Shown one piece after another: positions 45,627-54,200 of a stretch of DNA of 64,000 bases. Each line of letters starts with the position of its first letter. The stretch's first letter is position 1. The stretch comes from Muscardinus avellanarius (lineage: Eukaryota; Chordata; Mammalia; Rodentia; Gliridae): positions 116,768,915-116,832,914 of the forward strand of contig OY726564.1 of assembly GCA_963383645.1 (NCBI GenBank), read 5' to 3'. Below the pieces are notes generated by a model. The model searched no databases. It worked only from the letters and a program-made list of their open reading frames with translations, and had not been told where the DNA came from. A program made the position numbers and the translations under genes.

Positions 45627-46423
45627 AGATTAAATGGAAAACAGATATGCCAGTGTGGGTCTCTCAGTGGCCCCTTCCTAAAGAAAAAGTTACAGCAGCC
45701 CACGAGCTGGTACAAGAGCAGTTATTGGCAGGACATTTACAGTCCTCCACATCTCCATGGAATACACTATTTTTGGAATACAATATTTTTGTTATCAAAA
45801 AGAAATCAGGTAAATGGAGATTGTTACATGATCTCCGAGCAGTAAATAATAGTATGGAGATCATGGGACCAGTGCAATTGGGGCTACCAGTTATATCGGC
45901 CCTCCCTGCCAATTGGCCCACTGTTGTGTTGGACATCAAAGACTGTTTCTTCTCTATCCCACTGCATCCTGCAGATACCCCTTGATTTGCTTTTACAATA
46001 CCGTCCATTAACCATCAGCAGGTGGATCAAAGATATGAATGGACAGTGCTACCACAGGGTATGGCTAATAGTCCCACGTTGTGCCAAATATATGTAGATA
46101 AAGCCCTACAATCTATTAGGAGAGAATTTGCCTCTTCCATGATTTGTCATTATATGGATGATATTTTATTATGTGCTAAAACCCCAGAAATTTTGGATGA
46201 TATGCTTATAAAAACTATACTATGTCTTAAACAATGGAATTTAATTATAGCTCCAGAAAAAATACAACAAAGAAATGTTAAACAATACCTTGGCACCAAA
46301 TTAGAAGATACTATTATTCGTCCTCTTAAGGTTAGCTTGAGGGTGGACAATTTACAAACTTTAAATGATTTCCCAAAACTTTTAGGGGATATAAATTGGA
46401 TTCGACCATATTGCAGACAGTAA
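45602..46423 (+). pseudogene. pol: ERV pol: reverse transcriptase, broken
   Basis: RT motifs are visible: [17 protein letters not shown], the first catalytic Asp in [29 protein letters not shown], and YMDD at 46151-46162. An in-frame TGA at 45983-45985 separates the first catalytic Asp from YMDD, and TAA at 46421 ends the frame. RT copies the RNA genome into DNA; this copy is interrupted. Confidence 0.92.
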
Positions 46424-46954
46424 TGCTGACCTAAAACCTTTGTTTGATTTGCTAAAAGGGGATTCAGATTTACTTTCTTCGCGATCTTTAACACCTGAGG
46501 CGCGAACATGTATTCAACTTGTAGAGGAAAGACTATCTGAAGCACAAGTTGATCGTATAGATTATCAGAAAAAACTGCTCTTATGTATTCTTACCACAGA
46601 TCTCACACCCACTGGAGTGTTGTGGCAAGAGGGTCCCATAATGTGGGTACACCTCCCTCATTCTCCCAAAAAAGTGTTGCCATGGTATCCAGCCTGTGTT
46701 GCGCAAATAATTATTAAGGCACTAAAGGCAACTTTGACTGCATTTGGGATGCAGCCTGATCTTATCATCACTCCATATACTAAAGAACAGCTTGCCACTC
46801 TAGCTGCCACCAATTCTGACTGGGCCATTGTCCATGTAATGGCCACAGGACAATTCGATAATCATTATCCACATAGGCGCAATCCATCGCAGGGCATAAA
46901 TGTGTTCTTGTATCATGGCCATGGCCATGATCTGACCAAGCGAAGTGTCCACTG
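46410..46954 (+). pseudogene. pol: ERV pol: connection/tether region in a shifted frame
   Basis: Pol resumes in another frame (from about 46410) with DLKPLFDLLKGD and LTPEARTCIQLVEERL, the RT thumb and connection. No RNase H catalytic segment follows. Similarity fades near 46880, where a 20-bp palindrome (46912-46931) precedes the L1-like sequence. Confidence 0.85.
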
Positions 46955-46964
46955 ACAGGAGGGT

Positions 46965-47330
46965 AAATGAGAACGGAGAGGTATACGCCGGTGGAGTACT
47001 ACTCACCCCTGGGAAGGAAGGACATTCTACAGTGTGACAGCGTGGGAGAACCTCGAGGACAATTTGCTAAGAGATCTAAAGAACATCCCTGAAAGATCAC
47101 TACTGATGATATCACTTACAGAAAGTATCTAAGATAATTGAATTCATAGAGTCAAGGTGGAAGGTGGTTACCAGGGGCTGGGGGAGGGGGCTGCTAATCA
47201 TGAAGTTTAGTCTAGGGAGACAAGAGGCTCTTGAGATTTGCTGTACAACGTTGCACTTATAGTCAGCAGTAACTTAAGCTGAAATTGTTCAAAGCAGAGA
47301 TCTCATGTTAACATGTCCTTACAGTCAAAA
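46965..47330 (+). repeat. L1M-like LINE 3' end
   Basis: 'ggtggagtactactc', 'accagggg ctgggggaggg' wording and 'aattcatagagtcaaggtgg' follow the old L1 3' UTR order. It forms the right border of the truncated ERV. Confidence 0.7.
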
Positions 47331-47398
47331 CCCTAACACGGAAAACAGGTGCTTAATAAAGTACAGAATTGAAAAAGTAAAAGGCCAAAGATCTATAC

Positions 47399-47495
47399 AA
47401 TCTGTAATCCTAGCATTTGGGAGGCTGACAAGCAAGATCGCGGTTCGCAGACAGCCTCGGCTACTGAGTGAGGCCCTTTGCAACTATGAAAATCT
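47399..47495 (+). repeat. SINE, partial left monomer
   Basis: 'tgtaatcctagcatttggga' to 'gtgaggccctttgcaac'. Confidence 0.78.
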
Positions 47496-47554
47496 AAATC
47501 TTTTTAAAGCATTTCTCTTGGAGGTGGTAAAACTCTCCTGTGTTTTTCTTTACT

Positions 47555-47640
47555 TTTCTGCAATACTGGGGATGGAACTCAGCGTCATTCTCTCCAAGCT
47601 GCAGCCCATTCCTACTCTTTGCTCTTTATTTTGTTACTTT
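47555..47640 (-). repeat. SINE, right ID half only
   Basis: 'gcaatactggggatggaact' to 'ctgcagcccattc'. Confidence 0.72.
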
Positions 47641-47668
47641 TGTTTATTTACTTACTTAAATATTTGAG

Positions 47669-47813
47669 GTACAGGGGATGGAACCCAGGGGCAATCTACC
47701 TCCGGGCTACACCCCAGCCCATTTTTTCTTCTTTATTTTGAAACCGGGACTCACTGAGTTGCACGGGGCCTCACTACGCAGCGGAGGCTGTCTGCGAACC
47801 GCGATCCTCCTTC
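47669..47813 (-). repeat. SINE, B1-ID composite, truncated at the TADA1 CpG island
   Basis: The reverse copy stops at 'ccgcgatcctcctt', and CpG-island sequence starts directly after it. Confidence 0.88.
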
Positions 47814-47873
47814 ATCCGACCCGCCAGGGCCGACAACGGCGCCTCCGGCACGTGCGCCGCCTTACCGCGCCTC

Positions 47874-47887
47874 CCGCCAGGGGGCGC
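47874..47887 (+). promoter_or_regulatory. CTCF core motif, forward orientation
   Basis: CCGCCAGGGGGCGC matches 13 of 14 core positions; the wider context CTCCCGCCAGGGGGCGCTG is a strong match. It lies about 290 bp upstream of the TADA1 start codon. Confidence 0.78.
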
Positions 47888-47898
47888 TGCGGCCCCGG

Positions 47899-48090
47899 GC
47901 GGCTGTCTGCGCGCAGGCGCGGGCGGTCACGTGCCGGGGGCGTGTCGGGGGCGGGGCCTGCGGCGGCGCCGGGCAGCGCGGCGGGCGGGGGAGCCGGCGT
48001 GCGGCTGTCTGCGCGCAGGCGCGGGCGGTCACGTGCCGGGGGCGGGGCCTGCGGCGGCGTCGGGCAGCGCGGCGGGCGGGGGAGCCGGCG
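47899..48090 (+). repeat. Tandem duplication in the TADA1 promoter
   Basis: Copy 1 (47899-48000, 102 bp) and copy 2 (48001-48090) are almost identical; copy 1 has a 12-bp extra piece near 'cgtgtcggggg'. Each copy has one CACGTG (47928-47933 and 48030-48035) and one GC box. Confidence 0.93.
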
Positions 48091-48159
48091 TGCGGCGCGG
48101 CGGGCGGCGGGCCGGGCCTTCCGCCGCGTCGGTCTGCGGGCCGCCGGACGCGCGGGGCC

Positions 48160-48233
48160 ATGGCGACCTTTGTGAGCGAGCTGGAGGCGGCCAAGAAGAA
48201 CCTGAGCGAGGCGCTGGGCGACAACGTGAAGCA
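48160..48233 (+). CDS. TADA1: TADA1 coding exon 1
   Basis: The ATG at 48160 in context 'gggccATGG' starts [15 protein letters not shown]. The exon ends inside a Gln codon at AAGCA|GTGAGC. Confidence 0.96.
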
Positions 48234-51200
48234 GTGAGCGCGGCGGGCGCCCCTGGCCTGGCCGCGGGCGCCGGGCTCGGGCGGCCTGGGGCTGGCGGCG
48301 GGCGGCCGGGGCCTGGGGCGGAGGGAGGCTTCCGGGCGGAGGCGGGGTGGAGGCCTCCCGGGGTGGAGGCCGGGGTGGAGGCCGGGGTGGAGGCCTCCGG
48401 GGGGATGGAGGCTTCCCGGGGCGGCTGGGGCCTGGGGGCTCGGGCCGGGGCTGCGGGTCCACCTGCGGGTCCAGGCGCGCCCTGGAGCGATGGCCTGCCA
48501 CCCCGGGCCCCGGGCCTCTGCGTGCCCTTCTTTAGGACTCCGGTGGCCTGGCTGGGATGTCATTGGTGGTTTTCAGATTTTTCGCCGTGTGAAATTTTGG
48601 GGTGGAGTTAACGGTGCTTTGCACCCAACACTCCGAGAACTTCCTTGGCCTGGTTCTGTTGAATGTTCTGTAGATGTCTAGTGACTCCCAACATAGAATG
48701 TTCTGCTTAAGGGTCTATTTTAATATTCGTATTTGCTGTCCAGATCTTTCTTTTGCTTTTTAATTAGGAAATCTTCCTAAGGCATGGTGACCTACGCACG
48801 CCTGTAAACTAGCTACTTGGGAGGCTGAGACAGGAGGGTAGCAGGTTCAAGACCTCAGCAATTTAGTGAGGCCCTCAACAACGTAGCGAAATCTTTTTTA
48901 AAAATATAAAATAAGCCGGGCGTGGTGGCGCACGCTTGTAATCCCAGCATTCGGGAAGCTGAGACTGGAGGGCCGCGGTTCGGGGACAGCTTCGGCTACT
49001 TAGTGAGGCCCTCTGCAACTCAGTGAGACCCGGTTTCAAAATACAGAATAAAAAATAGGGCGGGGGGTATAGCTCGGAGGTCGAATGCCCCTGGGTTCTG
49101 TCCCCAGACCCGCAAAAATTAAAGTAAAAAGGTTTGGGGATTTAGCCCAGAGATAGAACAATCCCCAGTGTAGCACACATACACACTTCATGACGGATAG
49201 AATAGCTTTCACCCTCATTAATTATTTCCTGCTTTTGTAATAGACCAATAAAATTTACCTTAAGCATCATTTTTTCTAAACTCTCTTCCATCTGGAATGT
49301 TTACAAATGTGTGAAGCCCTGGTTTTGTACCACCCGAAATCTGAAAGATGTGGCTTGTGAGTCCGACAGACCTTAACCCGATTAGATGCAGTGGTGCCCT
49401 CTGGTCCCAGCTCCTCACACAGGCGAGCTCAGGGCTGTCCGGCCTGTTTCTCAAGCCAGCATGCCTTCTCTCATTTCTAAAAGCCAAACGTGACTACCTG
49501 GTGAGTCAAATGGGATGCTGAAGCTGAACTTTCTGCATCTGTAGTAGTGTGGCTCCCACCTCGACCAGGCAAAGCGGTCTTTGTGCTAGAAACAGTTAAT
49601 GCAGTGCTGTTTCCGCATTTGTTTTTATTTTTTCTTTGTTTTCTGTTCCTTAAAAAGCAATGCCTCATGGTTAAGCAGCCTGTGATAGCTCAGTCCAGTC
49701 ATTTCTTAGATTTTCTACACAAGTAGTATGCTTTGTACATCCCAACCATTTCATTGGTGATAGGGAGAACAAAGACAGTTTAGCAGTGTATGGTGGTGTT
49801 CCTGTCATCCCAGTACTTGGGAGACTGAGACAGAGCCTTGCAGGTTCAAGGCTAGCATCTGCATCTTAGTGAGATGAGACAAGCCAGGTGTGGTGGGGGA
49901 TGCCTGTAATCCCAGCACTTGGAAGGCTGAGTCAGGAGGATTGCAGGTTTGTGGCCAGCCTCAGCAATTTAGCAAGGTCCTCTGCAATTTAGTAAGATCC
50001 CTTTTCAATATAAAAATAAAAAATAGGTCTGGGAGTGTAGCTCAGAGGTAGAATGCCCCTGGGTTTAATCCTTAGTACCATAAAAGAAAAAAAAAAATAG
50101 ACCCTCAGTAACTTGGCAAGGTTCTATTTCAAAATAATAATACAAAAAGGGCTGGGGTGTAGCTTAAAGGTAGAATGCCGCTTGGTTCAAACCCTAGTAC
50201 CAGAACCCAAAAAGCAACACATGTTTATAAAGACCCTGGAGAGGAACCATTAGCAATTTATCTAGTGATGTGAATTCCCTTTTTATCTGATGAGTCAGGT
50301 TGTATGTCCACGTCCACTTCCAGAAAGACATAGACTTTTATAGTAGACTTTGTATAGTACCCCTAGAGTTCAAGTGAGCGGTAAATTTGCGGGGACTTGA
50401 CCCTGTTACTTTGTGCCGGCCTCTCCAGCCTTGTAGTCCCCAGGCTCGCCACCCCTCGCCCTTCCCTGCTGACTGTGTGTGGCACTGTTGAGGGGAATAG
50501 TCCTTGGGTGAGGCGGGGACCTCCAGCTCTGGGTGGCGGTCTGGGCCTGGCCAGGAAGTGTGCCTTGGAGAGGACAGACCTCCAGGCTGGCGAGCTTCCT
50601 GGGAGACCTTGGCTCAGCTCAGGAGAAAGCGCGTTCAGTTGTGCTTGGTTGACATCCGTCCAGTAAAGGAGCAACACAGGGCTCTTAGATAGTTATTCTC
50701 TTGTTACACTCTTTCCTGTCCATTCTGGACAGTAGAGGGAAAGGCCCAGCTGTGTTCTCAGCTGAGTGAGTTCAGGTGTGTGGCCATCGTCGGGGAGAAT
50801 TGTCCTTTGTTTCTTCACTGGTCTTCTGATTCCCAGGCGTATTCGTTGGCTAGACCTGCCGTGACACACACCACAGGCTGGGTGCTCAGACAGTGGGAGC
50901 ACTGGAGCCCACAAGACCGAGGCCTGCTGTGGCTTCTGCAGGCGCCTGCCCTCTGCCCCGCCCTGTGTGGAGCCCTGTGTCCTGGTCTCTTCAGAGGGTG
51001 GGGCCCACGCCTGTGCTCCTCTGCCACTCTCGCGTGGGCACACCGGGCAACCCTGGGGTTGGGCTTCCACGCAGGGATTTGGAGGGCCATGTCAGCCAGT
51101 GGGGGGCTCAGAGTGCACTGCCCAGGAGGGGAGCAGGGAGGGAGGAGACAGGCTGGGTCTCAGTGGCACCCCCTCTGCAGGTACTGAGGGGAGCAGGGAG

Positions 51201-54200
51201 GGAGGAGACAGCCTGGGTCTCAGTGGCGCCCTCTGCAGGTACTGAGGGGGGCAGGGAGGGAGGAGACAGGCTGGGTCTCAGTGGCGCCCTCTGCAGGTAC
51301 TGAGGGGGGCAGGGAGGGAGGAGACAGGCTGGGTCTCAGTGGCGCCCTCTGCAGGTACTGAGGGCGGGCAGGGAGGGAGGAGACAGGCTGGGTCTCAGTG
51401 GCGCCCTCTGCAGGTACTGAGGGGGGCAGGGAGGGAGGAGACAGCCCGGGTCTCAGTGGCGCCCTTTGCAGGTAGTGAGGGGGGCAGGGAGGGAGGAGAC
51501 AGGCTGGGTCTCAGTGGCGCCCTCTGCAGGTACTGAGGGCGGGCAGGGAGGGAGGAGACAGGCTGGGTCTCAGTGGCGCCCTCTGCAGGTACTGAGGGGG
51601 GCAGGGAGGGAGGAGACAGGCTGGGTCTCAGTGGCACCCTTTGCAGGTAGTGAGGGGGGCAGGGAGGGAGGAGACAGGCTGGGTCTCAGTGGCGCCCTCT
51701 GCAGGTACTGAGGGGGGCAGGGAGGGAGGAGACAGGCTGGGTCTCAGTGGCGCCCTTTGCAGGTACTGAGGGGGGCAGGGAGGGAGGAGACAGCCTGGGT
51801 CTCAGTGGCGCCCTTTGCAGGTAGTGAGGGGGGCAGGGAGGGAGGAGACAGGCTGGGTCTCAGTGGCGCCCTCTGCAGGTACTGAGGGCGGGCAGGGAGG
51901 GAGGAGACAGGCTGGGTCTCAGTGGCGCCCTCTGCAGGTACTGAGGGGGGCAGGGAGGGAGGAGACAGGCTGGGTCTCAGTGGCACCCTTTGCAGGTAGT
52001 GAGGGGGGCAGGGAGGGAGGAGACAGGCTGGGTCTCAGTGGTGCCCTTTGCAGGTACTGGGCCAACTTGAAGCTGTGGTTCAAGCAGAAGATCAGCAAGG
52101 AAGAGTTCGACCTGGAGGCCCACCGACTCCTCACACAGGACAACGGTAAGCCCCGGACTCATGCTCCCGTTTTGGGTCCTCCCAGGTTTGTGGCCAAGGC
52201 TGTTTACTTTTTCAAAAATAAAATCTTGGGTTGGGCACGGAGGCGCACGCTTGTAACCCCAGCATTTGGGAGGCTGAGACAGGAGGATCGAGGTTGGCGG
52301 ACAGCCTCAGCCATGTAGGTCCTTTGCAAGTCATTGAGACCCTGTTTCAAAATAAAGGATAAAAAATAAGGCTGAGGGTGTAGCTTAGAGGTAGAATACC
52401 CCTGGGTTCATCCCCAGCACTGAAAAAAAAAAAAAAACCCAGGCAAAGTCTTGGTTTCTAACGGTCTGCAGAATCGTCTATAATAACGGGGATGCTGAGT
52501 GTGCAGGATGGACCTGGGGAGGCCGTTCGGAGCCCTCCAGCCAGCCTGACTGGTGGCTCCCTTGTGCTGAGGACCTTCTGACCTGACTGTGGCCCTTCCC
52601 TTCCCAGTGCACTCTCACAACGACTTCCTCCTGGCCATCCTCACCCGCTGTCAGATTTTGGTCTCGACGCCAGGTAAGGGGCGCGGCACCTCCTGTGCGC
52701 GGCAGGGCGCAGGCTTGTCCTTGTGCAGGTGAGCCGTTGCGTGGACAGCGCAGGAGCCACGCTCTGTAGGCACAAGCCAGTTCATGGCCTTTGCTGAAGC
52801 GGCGGCTTCCCTGTGCCTTCCTGAACCTGGTGCTCACTCGCCCCTCAGCCACAGTTTAGATTCCTGAGTTAGAAGTGAGAGGACTCGGAAAGGGAAGGGG
52901 ACGAAGAGGCTCGTCCCCGGAGGAAGCCGGGTCGACTGCAGGTGCGCTTCGCAGTGGGGAAGCCACGGCGTGCTGGGCCCGGGCTTCTGCTTGGGCTCAG
53001 AGCTGCGGCACCTGGAAGCCCAGGGCCCGGCTGTGCCTGGTAGTCGCTGGGCACCTGGGGCGGCGGGGGAGCCTGCCGCCGCCTCCTGAAGGCTTGAGGC
53101 AGAAGCACCCTAACGTTTTAGTGTTGGCGGTAGATTAAGTTACAGTTTACCTCTTTCAGCTATCTTATTTTAATTAGGCAAAACTAGCAAGTACATTGAG
53201 AGATAGTTGTCCTGGACTTTGTTAAAAATTAGCTTCATAAGTACCTCTGTTTATGTAGATTAAGTTGAAATTTGCAAAAAATGTGTAGGGTGATTTTGTA
53301 TCGAGCCGTGTTTATAGGAAAGACCGTATTTTGTGTGATCCCATCTGGAGATGACACCGCTCACGTAGGCTCTCCTAGCACCTAGTCCTCCTCTCACATA
53401 CGTGGCTACTGGCGTGACGCGCAGGACTGGCACTTGTCCAGAGACGAGGCCTCGGGCGCGCCAGGCGAGGGCGCTCCCCCACCGCGCTCCCCACACACTC
53501 GCATGCGCTGCTGCAGGACGCTGAGCTCCAGTCCCACGCAAGACCGAGCGGGCTTGCGCCTGCGCCAGATAGATCAGCAAGGTGGTTTACATTATGTAAA
53601 GTTCAAATTCAGCAGAAAAGTGAACGTTGCGAGGAGGAGGAGATCTTACTTTGTCGGCAGGGGTGCTGTAAAGATGAGTGGAAGGAGAGAAGGCAGAACC
53701 CTGCTTGAGAGCAGGTAGAAAGATGAGAGTTTGAGCATTTGTTATTTTCATTACTTGATCATTTTAGGCAGTTTAGCCCCAAATGAGAGCGAGCGCAGCA
53801 GGCATCCGTCCCCGTGCCTTCACCATGCCTTTTGCTTTTCTTCTCCTAGAGGGCGCCGGACCCCTGCCCTGGACTGGGGGCTCTGCAGCCAAACCTGGAA
53901 AACCCAAGGGCAAGAAGAAGCTTTCTTCTGTTCGCCAGAAATTTGATGTAGGTTGTTGCTCAGTAGATCTCGGTAACCATTGGACTTAAGTGTGTTGAAG
54001 TAGCTTTAGTTTTGAAATGGATATTAAAATACTGGTGGTAGAGCTGAATAAAGGGCAACATTTGAGGGAGATAGGCCCTCAGAGTGGGAGCCAGCCAGTA
54101 GGCACAACTCTCACTGTTATTATTAGCGCCATCACTAGTGTCTGAAGGTTTTTCAGTGATTCAGAGCTCTGCCTGTGTTCTTTCTCGTCAGTCTTTGTTG

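Larger units (their letters stand above)
42461..46955 (+). mobile_element. Class II (betaretrovirus-like, IAP-related) endogenous retrovirus, 3'-truncated
   Basis: The copy keeps a 5' LTR (about 42461-42902), a primer-binding site, gag, a dUTPase-protease frame and part of pol in three successive -1 frames. RNase H, integrase, env and the 3' LTR are missing; an L1-like 3' end begins at about 46965. Breaks are a frameshift at an A20 tract in gag, an in-frame TGA at 45983-45985, a TAA at 46421-46423 and a frame change near 46400. The dUTPase-protease-G-patch order and two zinc knuckles are typical of betaretroviruses, and the LTR start and PBS resemble rodent IAP elements. The copy cannot make a complete Pol and looks defective. 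Confidence 0.95.
47814..48500 (+). promoter_or_regulatory. TADA1: TADA1 CpG-island promoter
   Basis: The stretch is very GC-rich with abundant CpG and spans exon 1. It holds a CTCF motif, two CACGTG E-boxes, repeated GGGGCGGGGCC Sp1 boxes and no TATA box, as expected for a housekeeping gene. A 90-102 bp module is duplicated at 47899-48090. Confidence 0.85.
48234..52053 (+). other. TADA1: TADA1 intron 1, 3.8 kb
   Basis: The first part is CpG island, the middle holds five or six SINE pieces, 50.2-51.1 kb is unique sequence, and the last 0.93 kb is the splice-site minisatellite. Confidence 0.85.

Noticed and set aside
46912..46931. 20-bp palindrome as a recombination or attachment site
   Set aside because: It is a simple GGCCATGGCC-centred repeat at the ERV border; no partner site or target duplication was found.
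47812..48611. Several 160-230-codon open frames on both strands around the TADA1 start
   Set aside because: CpG-island composition gives few stops; only the 74-bp exon 1 connects to the conserved TADA1 protein.
50780..52318. Open frames through the TADA1 intron 1 array
   Set aside because: Repeat-driven; they run across a real acceptor and into intron 2, so they are not a separate gene.
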